NCBI GenBank assembly: GCA_947496065.1
Contig: CANMBF010000008.1
Coordinates: 25,012 to 89,011 of the forward strand
Length of the DNA stretch: 64,000 nt
Source of the DNA: Bacteroidota bacterium
Lineage (GTDB): Bacteria > Bacteroidota > Bacteroidia > NS11-12g > UBA955
Direction: 5' to 3'
The notes under the pieces were generated by a model. That model worked only from the letters and a program-made list of their open reading frames with translations. It had not been told where the DNA came from and did not search any database. A program made the translations under genes and the position numbers. Shown here one piece after another: positions 53,794 to 62,146 of this stretch (position 1 is its first letter; the number at the start of each line of letters is the position of its first letter).

Positions 53794-54111
53794 TTATGAG
53801 AGATAACTCAATGCAGGCGGACCCTTATTCGAAATTTGTTGATTGAATTGAGAAAGTTTAAGTTGATAAAAAGTGGCCACAAAAGCAGCTAATGCCAATA
53901 AGATGGCTTTAAAAACCAAGGGGGCAGTAGAAATAAAACTAGTTAATTGGATATCACACAGATAGCATTCGTGGTGTTGCGATTCTATGGTTGCTGATAC
54001 ATGGTGCTCGTTGAAACGGTCGCAATTATGCAAAAATTGAATGGGTGTGCTGTAAACTACTACAAGCAACAATAAAACAAAATTGACAATATGGCGAAAT
54101 TGAGCAGTCAA
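53794..54111 (-). CDS. Small membrane protein with His/Cys motif, possible metal-related
   Basis: I recognise no named family. The 105-residue protein has an N-terminal hydrophobic segment (residues 8-25), a short region with LHNCDRFNEHH and SQHHECYLCDI rich in His and Cys, a second membrane segment (about residues 66-84) and a basic tail with NKGPP. The HHECYLC cluster could bind zinc or copper on the periplasmic side. It is one base downstream of another small gene and is followed by the TonB receptor. Short Bacteroidota proteins with this layout often accompany metal receptors. Confidence 0.65.
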   Translation of the reverse strand: MTAQFRHIVNFVLLLLVVVYSTPIQFLHNCDRFNEHHVSATIESQHHECYLCDIQLTSFISTAPLVFKAILLALAAFVATFYQLKLSQFNQQISNKGPPALSYLS

Positions 54112-54112
54112 A

Positions 54113-54439
54113 TTAAGCTGCAGCGGTCATGTTATTCGCTATTTCACGAATCTCATCACGGTTGTATTTGTTATCGCTTTTTTCATACAGTGAAATCAGA
54201 TAGGTTAAATTCTCTTCAACTTCTTCACTGTCTTCAAGTGTTTGAAATTCCCAACCACCATTGATCTCTAGGTGCTCACAGACCAAACGGATTGAACGGA
54301 TTAACAAAGGATCTTCTTCTGTTTTAGCCAATTCACGCAATTCCTTAAGCAGAGGGATTAATTTTTCAGGTTTAACGCTGTTTTTCTCAATCTCTTTTAT
54401 TATTTGGGCTACCAGTTCGTTCGCTTTTAAATTTTTCAT
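54113..54439 (-). CDS. Small helical protein of unknown function
   Basis: The 108-residue protein has no signal peptide or membrane segment and is predicted to be almost all helix, with charged heptad-like stretches (ELVAQIIKEIEKN, LIPLLKELRELAK) and an acidic middle. I recognise no family. The stop is one base before the start of the His/Cys membrane protein gene, so they are translationally coupled. It may be a regulatory or structural partner for the uptake locus, but nothing in the sequence shows this. Confidence 0.6.
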   Translation of the reverse strand: MKNLKANELVAQIIKEIEKNSVKPEKLIPLLKELRELAKTEEDPLLIRSIRLVCEHLEINGGWEFQTLEDSEEVEENLTYLISLYEKSDNKYNRDEIREIANNMTAAA

Positions 54440-54500
54440 AAATCACTGCAAATTAAAGCATTTTTTTTAATAATTCTATTAGGACTTTCTTGTTTTAAAC

Positions 54501-55079
54501 TCATTTTTTAAGCCTGATGCTCAAATTTAAATTATAAGACACAAAAGCTCGTATGCCTTTATCGTATTCTTCATTTCCTAAAGAATGGCCGTTTTCATCA
54601 ATTACTTTTTGTGTGAATTGTGACTCAAATATTTTAGCACTTACCACACTTTCAAAATTAAAAACACTGATTATTTTATTAATCGAATATCCTAGTTGAA
54701 CCGCTGGCATACGTCCACCTCTTCCGTTTGATACACCGCATGTCACAAATAATTTATCTTCCCAGGCACTGGCATAGGGGCGATCGCCAAAGGTGTGTAG
54801 CATCTGAATTATTTCGGCACTAGGAAACCAATTGTATTCTGGTGTTAAAATAAAAATCAGATCGGCCTCGTGCATCGTATTGAAAAGCTCTGACTGCCAT
54901 GGCGAAAGGTCATTAGGATTCATCTCACCTTGGTTGATGCAAGGTATATCGTACCCATTAAAATCTACAATATGTATAGATTCATTGGGTGATCTTTCAA
55001 GAATAGTGTTTTTTATTGCTTTGGCAACACGCATGGTGTTGCTGTTTTTGCGGGCAGAACCGCTCAGTATTGCTATCAT
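54501..55079 (-). CDS. NADPH-dependent FMN reductase-like flavoprotein
   Basis: The 192-residue protein is a flavodoxin-fold oxidoreductase of the NADPH-dependent FMN reductase group (SsuE/ArsH/azoreductase-like). Its N-terminal ILSGSARKNSNTMRVAKAI forms the FMN-phosphate loop, and the TPEYNWFPSAEI segment contacts the flavin. No partner monooxygenase is present. It begins three bases after the stop of meaB and is presumably co-transcribed with it, although a functional link is not evident. Confidence 0.85.
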   Translation of the reverse strand: MIAILSGSARKNSNTMRVAKAIKNTILERSPNESIHIVDFNGYDIPCINQGEMNPNDLSPWQSELFNTMHEADLIFILTPEYNWFPSAEIIQMLHTFGDRPYASAWEDKLFVTCGVSNGRGGRMPAVQLGYSINKIISVFNFESVVSAKIFESQFTQKVIDENGHSLGNEEYDKGIRAFVSYNLNLSIRLKK

Positions 55080-55082
55080 TTC

Positions 55083-55973
55083 TTAATTTAAATAGGCTTT
55101 GATGTATTGGTATAAATTAAAACCTTGTTGTTCGGCTGCCAAACCAAGATTATTCTTTAAATGCTGTTTATTTATACTCTTCATCTTTTCGTTTTGTATC
55201 AATTGTATGGCTTTCTCTAATAACAACAATTGTCGATGCTCCTTGTTTTCTTTTAAGGTATTGTGTTTTTCTATAGCCATCCATAATTCCTCTATACCTT
55301 GTTGTGCAGTCGCTATGGTTTTCAAAACAGGAATATTCCAATTACTGACAGGTTTTTGATGCACCAGGGCATTTAAATTGCGAATAAAAATATCGGCACC
55401 CTCTCTATCACTTTTGTTAACCACAAAAATATCGGCAATTTCCATCAAACCGCTTTTCAATGTTTGGACCTCATCACCTGCTTCTGGCACTAAAACCACA
55501 GTGGTTGTATCCGCTAAACCTGCTATTTCAACTTCGCTTTGACCAACGCCAACCGTTTCAATAAATATAACATCGAACCCTGCATGGCGCATCACATCTG
55601 TTATTTCATAAATTTTTGCAGATAAACCACCCAAACTACCGCGTGTTGCTAAAGATCGAATGTAGACATTATCATTATTGAAGTGTTCGGCCATTCTCAC
55701 CCTATCGCCTAATAATGAACCATAGTTAAATGGCGAAGTTGGATCTACAGCAATGACACCTATTTTTAAATTTTGTTTGAGTAAATAGGTAATGAGTGCG
55801 TTCACCAAACTGCTTTTTCCTGCGCCTGGAGGGCCAGTAATTCCAACTACGGGAGTCGAAGTATTAAATGGCAAAGCATTCAGCAAGGCACGGCCTTCCT
55901 CATAATTATTTTCAACAAGGGTAATGGCCCTCCCCAAATTTAACCAATTGTTATAAATTGTACCTAGTTCCAT
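55083..55973 (-). CDS. meaB: Methylmalonyl-CoA mutase-associated GTPase MeaB
   Basis: The 296-residue G protein guards and reactivates adenosylcobalamin-dependent methylmalonyl-CoA mutase. It carries the P-loop GPPGAGKSS, the DPTSPF and GSLLGDRVRM segments, ETVGVGQSE for G3 and VNKSDREGAD for G4. The mutase genes themselves are not in the window. Its link to B12 chemistry gives an indirect context for the nearby TonB receptor and BtuF-like genes. A one-mismatch -7 box (CATTTTTG) lies 12 bases upstream. Confidence 0.93.
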   Translation of the reverse strand: MELGTIYNNWLNLGRAITLVENNYEEGRALLNALPFNTSTPVVGITGPPGAGKSSLVNALITYLLKQNLKIGVIAVDPTSPFNYGSLLGDRVRMAEHFNNDNVYIRSLATRGSLGGLSAKIYEITDVMRHAGFDVIFIETVGVGQSEVEIAGLADTTTVVLVPEAGDEVQTLKSGLMEIADIFVVNKSDREGADIFIRNLNALVHQKPVSNWNIPVLKTIATAQQGIEELWMAIEKHNTLKENKEHRQLLLLEKAIQLIQNEKMKSINKQHLKNNLGLAAEQQGFNLYQYIKAYLN

Positions 55974-56032
55974 TAATTGTTCTGCAAAAATGCAATTGTT
56001 GAATGAATAATTGAGATAAATTTATAGACAAT

Positions 56033-57175
56033 TTAATACATCAAGCTGTTATCCTCTATCCATAATTTTAAGACCCCAAGTTGTAGAATTATGAATAGAA
56101 CAATGATTGCCTTATAATGCTTATTCATCCAATTGGAAGCAGTTACTTGCAAATAATAAGGAAATAAAATTGAAAGATATCTGGTCATGCTGATCACTGA
56201 ACCAGCAGATAAAGGCAATAAGATGATGATCCAAACAAAGACATTGATTGAAGGTGCCCATTTTTTATAACAATAAATGGCCACCAACATTACCAAGATT
56301 GAATAAATAGAAGCCAATTGCTCTTGCCAAAATCCATTTCTAAACAAGGCCAACAATGGGAACATCCAATGTTTTTTCCAACCTGATTGGGCAGCAGCAG
56401 AAGCCATCCAATTGCCTGTGATATCATGTTGTATAACCATCCAAATAAAAAAAGCCAATGGCATAGCGATTAAAGTATATACAAATGGATGCTTCAACAT
56501 GACTTTAATGTTGCTCCACTTAAACCCTCCATTGGTTTCAATTATGTATAAGATAAAAGGAATAATTAATATTAATCCATTGGGCCGTGTAAGGGTTAAC
56601 AATGTAGCGCATATTGCAAATTTAATCCATTGTTTTTTTGCAATGAAAAAAAAGCTAGCGATCACTAAAGTGAAAAATAAGGCTTCAGTGTAAATGAAAT
56701 AAATATGCATTGAAAATGGAAAAAGTAAAAATAAAACTATACCCCTAAAAGCTTTCCTTGCTTCGATTCCATATTGCAACATGAACAAATAAAAATACCT
56801 TACCAAAGGATACAGGACCATTATATTCAAACAGAAGGCTGCGCTGTAAAATCCCATGCCTGAAATTTCCATGATTAAACGAATAAACATTGGGAATGTT
56901 GGAAAGAAAGCAAAATGCAAATTCGGTGCACTCCAATTACTACTATCACTCAGTGGTACATGCGCATAGCCATTTTCTGCAATGACTTTGTACCATCCAG
57001 AATCTGAATTAAAATAAATTTCGCAAATATGTTGCCAATTTAGATTACTCCATAACAAATGATCATCGCCATTTTTAAACCAACTATTGTTAACAAATAA
57101 AACAGTTAATAAAGCGATTGCAATTTTTACGGTAACCGATAAGCAAAATAATTTAAATATTTTTTTTTCTTGCAA
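56033..57175 (-). CDS. PIG-V-like mannosyltransferase, integral membrane
   Basis: The 380-residue protein has about nine to ten membrane segments. The first periplasmic loop carries SDSGWYKVIAENGYAH (Asp and Trp-Tyr) and is followed by HFAFFPTFPMFIRLI, the hallmark pattern of the eukaryotic GPI mannosyltransferase 2 (PIG-V) family and its bacterial relatives, which use polyprenyl-phosphate sugars. The sugar and acceptor in bacteria are unknown. The start is TTG, with no ATG upstream in frame. It lies 25 bases after the E1 dehydrogenase stop and may share its transcript. Confidence 0.82.
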   Translation of the reverse strand: MQEKKIFKLFCLSVTVKIAIALLTVLFVNNSWFKNGDDHLLWSNLNWQHICEIYFNSDSGWYKVIAENGYAHVPLSDSSNWSAPNLHFAFFPTFPMFIRLIMEISGMGFYSAAFCLNIMVLYPLVRYFYLFMLQYGIEARKAFRGIVLFLLFPFSMHIYFIYTEALFFTLVIASFFFIAKKQWIKFAICATLLTLTRPNGLILIIPFILYIIETNGGFKWSNIKVMLKHPFVYTLIAMPLAFFIWMVIQHDITGNWMASAAAQSGWKKHWMFPLLALFRNGFWQEQLASIYSILVMLVAIYCYKKWAPSINVFVWIIILLPLSAGSVISMTRYLSILFPYYLQVTASNWMNKHYKAIIVLFIILQLGVLKLWIEDNSLMY

Positions 57176-57200
57176 TGGTTTTCGATATTATGGATTTAAA

Positions 57201-59177
57201 TTACCATTCATTCAATTCCTGAAGTGCATCTTTCAAGCGGTTCTTCGCTAAGAAATGATCCTCTAAGTCTTTGGCCAAAGGCACAGGCATGTCTAAACTT
57301 GCCACACGTTTGACAGGCGCATCGAGCGATTTAAAACAATGTTCGCTGATCCATGCTGCTATCTCTGCACCTATACCACCTGTCATGGTATCCTCGTGCA
57401 ATACCAATACTTTACCTGTTTTTTCTACCGCTGTTTTAACGGCCTCTTTGTCCCATGGCAAAAGTGTTCTTAAATCAATAATCTCTGCATTGATGTTTAA
57501 TTGCGAACATATCTCTAAGGCCCAATGAACACCCCAACCGTAGGTTATAATGCTTAAGTCATTGCCCGATGCTGCTATCGATGCCTTTCCTATTTCTATG
57601 GTATAATAATCATCAGGCACTTGACCTTCAATGCTTCTGTACAAACCCTTGTGTTCGAAAAACATCACAGGATTGGGATCGTTAATGGCGGCACATAATA
57701 AACCTTTTGCATCTGCTGGATTCGAAGGATAAATAATTTTTAAACCTGGCACATGAAAAAACCAAGCCTCTGTACTCTGACTGTGAAACGGTCCGGCTCC
57801 TACGCCAGCGCCTGTTGGCATGCGCACTACCACATCGGCAGCTTGTGCCCAGCGGTAATGACTCTTGGCTAAATTATTAACAATTTGGTTAAACCCGCAA
57901 GTTACAAAATCGGCAAATTGCATTTCGACAATGGCCTTGTATTTTTTAATGGCCAAACCGTAACCAGCTCCTAAAATAGAAGACTCTGTGATGGGTGTAT
58001 TTCTTACACGCTCCTTACCAAACAGTTTATAAAAATTATCAGAAATTTTAAAAACACCACCGTATTCAGCCACATCTTGCCCCATTAGAACTGTATTAGA
58101 ATGGCGTTCCATCGATTGTTTTAAACCATCTGAAATGGCATCTACCAAGCGTTTATCGCTCATGCTTGATGTTGCAGGGGCTATAATTTCTTGGGTATAT
58201 TCTGCATATACATCATTTAATTCTTCTTGTTCATCGGCAATGATTTCGGGCTCTGCAAAAACTTCCGCCAAATCATCGTCCATGCCCTGTTTTAGTTCAT
58301 CGTAAATTTGCTCTATTGATTGCTCATTTAAAATGCCTTCGTTTACAAGGTATTGTTGAAAATTATCAATGGGATCTTTTTGTTTCCATTCTTCGAATAA
58401 ATGAGGCGGTACATATTTCGTGCCACTTGCTTCTTCATGACCGCGCATACGGAAGGTCATGCATTCTAACAAAATAGGGCGAGGCGCATTGCGCATGCTC
58501 TCTGTCAATTCAACGGCTTTATTATAGACGTCTAAAATATTATTGCCATCAACTTGATAAGCCTCCATGCCGTAGCCAATGCCTTTATCAATAAATTGTT
58601 TGCAACGGAATTGCTCATTGCTGGGTGTGCTTAAGCCATAGCCATTGTTCTCGATTAAAAATATAACTGGTAAACTCCAAACTGCAGCAACATTCATGGC
58701 TTCATGAAAATCGCCTTCACTAGTGCCACCATCGCCACTAAATACCACACTGATCTTTTTCTCTTTATTGAGTAAGTGAGCGAGTGAAATGCCATTGGCG
58801 ACTCCCAACATAGCTCCTAAGTGTGAAATCATACCAATAATATGGTACTCATTGGTGCCGAAGTGAAAACTGCGGTCGCGACCTTTGGTAAAGCCAGATT
58901 TCTTACCTTGCCATTGGGCAAATAATTTTTTGAAAGGCACTTTACGTGTCGTAAATACACCCAAGTTTCGGTGCAATGGCAAAATGTATTCATCCTCTAA
59001 TAAAGCCATCGTTACGCCAACAGAGATGGCCTCTTGACCAATGCCACTGAACCATTTACCAATTTTACCTTGGCGAAGTAATATGAGCATTTTATCCTCT
59101 ATGATACGGGGATAAAGAATATTTTTATAAAGTGTAAGTAACTGATCGTCGCTTAATTGTTTACGGTTAAAATTCAC
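57201..59177 (-). CDS. Fused alpha-beta E1 of a 2-oxoacid dehydrogenase complex
   Basis: The 658-residue protein fuses the alpha-type half (residues 1 to about 325) and the beta-type half (about 340-658) of the E1 component found separately in most bacteria. The thiamine diphosphate motif GDGGTSEGDFHEA ... ENNGYG is in the alpha half; the beta half shows MGQDVAEYGGVFK and TGAGVGAGPFHSQ. The family covers pyruvate, branched-chain and acetoin dehydrogenases; the fused form in Bacteroidota is often the branched-chain or generic type. No E2/E3 genes are nearby. The start is GTG, five bases after a -7 box. Confidence 0.92.
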   Translation of the reverse strand: MNFNRKQLSDDQLLTLYKNILYPRIIEDKMLILLRQGKIGKWFSGIGQEAISVGVTMALLEDEYILPLHRNLGVFTTRKVPFKKLFAQWQGKKSGFTKGRDRSFHFGTNEYHIIGMISHLGAMLGVANGISLAHLLNKEKKISVVFSGDGGTSEGDFHEAMNVAAVWSLPVIFLIENNGYGLSTPSNEQFRCKQFIDKGIGYGMEAYQVDGNNILDVYNKAVELTESMRNAPRPILLECMTFRMRGHEEASGTKYVPPHLFEEWKQKDPIDNFQQYLVNEGILNEQSIEQIYDELKQGMDDDLAEVFAEPEIIADEQEELNDVYAEYTQEIIAPATSSMSDKRLVDAISDGLKQSMERHSNTVLMGQDVAEYGGVFKISDNFYKLFGKERVRNTPITESSILGAGYGLAIKKYKAIVEMQFADFVTCGFNQIVNNLAKSHYRWAQAADVVVRMPTGAGVGAGPFHSQSTEAWFFHVPGLKIIYPSNPADAKGLLCAAINDPNPVMFFEHKGLYRSIEGQVPDDYYTIEIGKASIAASGNDLSIITYGWGVHWALEICSQLNINAEIIDLRTLLPWDKEAVKTAVEKTGKVLVLHEDTMTGGIGAEIAAWISEHCFKSLDAPVKRVASLDMPVPLAKDLEDHFLAKNRLKDALQELNEW

Positions 59178-59181
59178 GGTG

Positions 59182-59189
59182 CAAAAGTA
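59182..59189 (-). promoter_or_regulatory. -7 promoter box for the fused E1 gene
   Basis: Minus-strand TACTTTTG matches TAnnTTTG, ending 5 bases before the GTG start at 59177: a leaderless GTG start. Confidence 0.6.
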
Positions 59190-59258
59190 AGGCGAAAAAA
59201 TTAAAGCGTTACGTTTTATAGCAGTCCCTTTTTAATATTTCCAGCAAAAGTGACCATC

Positions 59259-59292
59259 AAAAAAAGAGACCGCCTTTAAAAAAGGTTTTTTT
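59259..59292. terminator. Possible bidirectional terminator
   Basis: A short stem CCTTT/AAAGG (59273-59285) is flanked by seven A on one side (59259-59265) and seven T on the other (59286-59292). It would serve the minus-strand barrel gene that ends at 59338. The stem is weak. Confidence 0.4.
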
Positions 59293-59337
59293 AATTCCTT
59301 CAGTAATTAAATATAAGTGCTGTAAAGTTGCCCACTA

Positions 59338-60054
59338 CTAAAATAAAAAGGCCAATTCGAAGCTCAAATTGTGCGCATTGTGCGTCCCATCTTTGAATTG
59401 TGGAAACACATTGATGTATGCGGGATTGGTATTAAATTTACCAGTATAAATATTGGTGTAGCCATATTTGGTAGTAAACTGCATTGCAATACCACTTCCT
59501 AAATCCTTTCGAAAACCAATGGCTGGTGAAAAGTCGACATGCTTAAATGGCAAGTTATTATGAAGTACTTCACCATACTGTCCTAAGCCTTGGGTAATAC
59601 TGCTTTTGAAGAGCCAACCAATTTGTCCGCCAACAAGCACATACAATGGTTGTTTTGACTTTGTTAATTTAAAACTGAAATAAACAGGTAGTTCAGCATA
59701 TGACAAGGATATTTTACTAAAATATGTGCTCGATGTATCAGTTGGTTTACCAAATTTACTGCCTTTAAAAGTCAAATTCAATTCCCATTGCATTTGAATA
59801 CTTTTCTTTTTATTTAAATCGATAATTTGATAGGCACCAGCTCCAAATCCATACATGGCTTTGGATTTATCGAATGCATCGCCTGCCAATGTATGTCCTC
59901 CCAAAGTAAATTTAACACCTAATTTGGTATTAATTTTTTCGTCGGTATCCACATTTTGTTGTTGCAAGGGAGCTTCAATAGGTGGCTCCACTTGCGCCTT
60001 AAGCGCCAGTTGGCTACATAGCAACACTATTAATATTATAATTTTATAACGCAT
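59338..60054 (-). CDS. Outer-membrane beta-barrel protein (PorT-like/OMP_b-brl)
   Basis: The 238-residue protein has a signal peptide ending near LKAQ, a proline-rich spacer, and about eight amphipathic beta strands ending in ELAFLF with a C-terminal Phe, as in small eight-stranded outer-membrane barrels (PorT-like or OMP_b-brl_2). No enzymatic motif is seen, and the role is unknown. Its start codon overlaps the end of hscA by 11 bases. This overlap is unusual, because the two products have unrelated locations. Confidence 0.8.
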   Translation of the reverse strand: MRYKIIILIVLLCSQLALKAQVEPPIEAPLQQQNVDTDEKINTKLGVKFTLGGHTLAGDAFDKSKAMYGFGAGAYQIIDLNKKKSIQMQWELNLTFKGSKFGKPTDTSSTYFSKISLSYAELPVYFSFKLTKSKQPLYVLVGGQIGWLFKSSITQGLGQYGEVLHNNLPFKHVDFSPAIGFRKDLGSGIAMQFTTKYGYTNIYTGKFNTNPAYINVFPQFKDGTHNAHNLSFELAFLF

Positions 60055-61921
60055 CTAATTTTTTACCTGTTAAAGCATTTCCGATGGCATGGTCCATTAA
60101 ACGTTCTGCAAATGGTCGTGTATAATCATTCAAACGTTCGGTTTGTTCATTTATTGTATCACGATTGCTGCCAGCGATTGCTGTTTTTAATTCATTCAAT
60201 AAGCGTTCCGTTTCTTTAATTTCAATTTCTGTCAGTAAAACGGCATTGGCTTGCATTAATTTCTGACATTGATAAATTAGCTGTTCTGCTTCGGTTCGCG
60301 ACTCAGCTAATAATCTGTTTTGCATGTCTTGTTCGGCATTTTGAAAACTGTCCAACAACATTTGCTCCACTTCGGCATCGGTTAATCCATATTGTGGAAT
60401 AATGGAAATGGTTTGACTTGTATTCGAACGCAATTCAGTGGCATTCACTTTAAGAATCCCATCTGCATTTAGTAAAAATTGAATGTCAATTTTAGGAAAA
60501 CCGGCTGGCATGGCAGGAATATTTGATAAAATAAATTCTCCTAATTTTCTATTATCCCCTACCATTTCGCGTTCACCTTGGTATATGGCAATTTTCAAAT
60601 TGGTTTGCCCATCGACACTGGTGGTATATTGCCTTCCAACAAGTTGTGGCACCTTGCTGTTTCTAGGAATAATAGTATCCATTAAGCCCCCTGCTATTTC
60701 GATACCCAAACTCAATGGCGTAACATCTAATAGCAATAAGTCTTTCCGATTGCCTGCCAAGATATCTGCCTCAATGGCTGCCCCTAAGGCCACCACTTCA
60801 TCAGGATTTAATTGGTTGTGTACTTGGTCTTTTTTGAAAAAAGCTTTTACTGCACTTATTACCGCAGGCACACGGGTGCTGCCTCCCACCATGACGATTT
60901 CATTAATATCCGCTAGGCTAACTTCTGCATCTTTCACGGCCATTTTACAACATTCAATGGTTCGCAATACAATACTTGAAATAGCTGAATTAAATTCCTC
61001 TATCGTATATTTAAATTGGTGTTTTTTGCCTTCAATTTCCAATTCACAATCCACTTCATTAATAGTAGATAATTGTTTTTTAACATGCTCGGCTTGTAAG
61101 CGAATGGACTGATAAAGTGATTTATTTTCCTCGATGGTTTCTATTGATAGTCCCGATTTTTGACACCATTGCATAACGATGGCCCTGTCAAAATCGTCAC
61201 CACCCGTGAAGGTATCGCCATTGGTGGCCAGCACTTCGAATACCCCTTGCTCAATTCTGAGAATGGTAATATCAAAAGTACCACCTCCTAAATCATATAC
61301 AGCAATACATTTATTTTCATCTTTATTTAAACCGATCCCATAAGCCAAACTGGCCGCCGTTGGTTCGTTCACAATGCGCAATACATCGAGGCCAGCAATT
61401 TTACCAGCATCGCGCGTGGCTTGTCGTTGACTATCGTTAAAATAAGCAGGTACTGTTATAACTGCCTTTTTAATTTTAGTATTAAGCACCGCTTCGGCAT
61501 TTTCTTTTAAAGCTTTTAAAATGAAGGCTGATAATTCAATTGGATTATAGAATTTACCATTCATTTCAACGCGAATCATGGCTTTGGTTTCGTCTTCGAT
61601 AATGCGATACCCGTAACTATTGGCGTGGGCTTGAATATCGGTATAGGAGCGACCGAGCAAACGTTTTACTGAATAAATGGTGTTTTGCGGATCTGTTATT
61701 AAATGCGGTTTTGCTGCGTTCCCCACTTTAATTTCTCCGTTGGGATTGAAATACAAAATGGAAGGCACAATGGTGGCATCGGATTTTGAAAGGCAATAGG
61801 GTTGACCATTTACTGAATCGATAATGGCCACCAAACTGTTGGTGGTACCGAGGTCGATGCCAATTATTGTATCTGCTTTTTTTACAGATCCATCTTTTAT
61901 GTTGATACTTATTCTGGCCAA
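60044..61921 (-). CDS. hscA: Fe-S assembly chaperone HscA (Hsp70 family)
   Basis: The 625-residue Hsp70 has the ATPase domain with [46 protein letters not shown] and [11 protein letters not shown], and a substrate-binding domain. It lacks the DnaK C-terminal EEVD-type tail. The N-terminal [12 protein letters not shown] lead-in before the nucleotide-binding motif is typical of Bacteroidota HscA, which with HscB helps the scaffold IscU release Fe-S clusters. No iscU or hscB gene is nearby. The start is TTG, with an in-frame stop shortly upstream and no alternative. Confidence 0.88.
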   Translation of the reverse strand: MARISINIKDGSVKKADTIIGIDLGTTNSLVAIIDSVNGQPYCLSKSDATIVPSILYFNPNGEIKVGNAAKPHLITDPQNTIYSVKRLLGRSYTDIQAHANSYGYRIIEDETKAMIRVEMNGKFYNPIELSAFILKALKENAEAVLNTKIKKAVITVPAYFNDSQRQATRDAGKIAGLDVLRIVNEPTAASLAYGIGLNKDENKCIAVYDLGGGTFDITILRIEQGVFEVLATNGDTFTGGDDFDRAIVMQWCQKSGLSIETIEENKSLYQSIRLQAEHVKKQLSTINEVDCELEIEGKKHQFKYTIEEFNSAISSIVLRTIECCKMAVKDAEVSLADINEIVMVGGSTRVPAVISAVKAFFKKDQVHNQLNPDEVVALGAAIEADILAGNRKDLLLLDVTPLSLGIEIAGGLMDTIIPRNSKVPQLVGRQYTTSVDGQTNLKIAIYQGEREMVGDNRKLGEFILSNIPAMPAGFPKIDIQFLLNADGILKVNATELRSNTSQTISIIPQYGLTDAEVEQMLLDSFQNAEQDMQNRLLAESRTEAEQLIYQCQKLMQANAVLLTEIEIKETERLLNELKTAIAGSNRDTINEQTERLNDYTRPFAERLMDHAIGNALTGKKLDAL

Positions 61922-61987
61922 AGGAGGTGCTTACTTATGAGGGAGACAAAATTAACTAAAAATGGTTTTATAAAACACCTTAAATAA
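61921..61987 (+). other. Possible 16-codon reading frame with a canonical Shine-Dalgarno
   Basis: AAGGAGG at 61921-61927 is followed after nine bases by ATG 61937 and a 16-codon frame encoding MRETKLTKNGFIKHLK. Strong Shine-Dalgarno sites are rare in Bacteroidota, but this one sits at the hscA start on the opposite strand and could be a coincidence. Confidence 0.15.
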
Positions 61988-62069
61988 AAAAATTAGTAGC
62001 ATGATAAAAGGTCATTACAGATGTATTTTAAAGAGAAAGAGCGAATTTGAATTTGATGAAAATTATTTC

Positions 62070-62077
62070 TACCTTTG
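62070..62077 (+). promoter_or_regulatory. -7 promoter box for the last gene
   Basis: TACCTTTG matches TAnnTTTG, 69 bases before the ATG at 62147, the longest leader in this window. The surrounding 225-base divergent gap otherwise holds no recognised feature. Confidence 0.45.
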
Positions 62078-62146
62078 TTAGACAGACCATTACAAAGATT
62101 TCAAAACCATTAGGCAACGAATCTCATTTTTTTGTGTCACTTTAAT

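Noticed and set aside
60483..61112. 209-codon open frame on the plus strand inside hscA
   Set aside because: The protein is fully antisense to the conserved Hsp70 domain and has no domain signature; long antisense frames are common over conserved genes.
60044..61921. dnaK instead of hscA
   Set aside because: The N-terminal lead-in and the C-terminal tail do not match DnaK, and the family's HscA pattern fits better.
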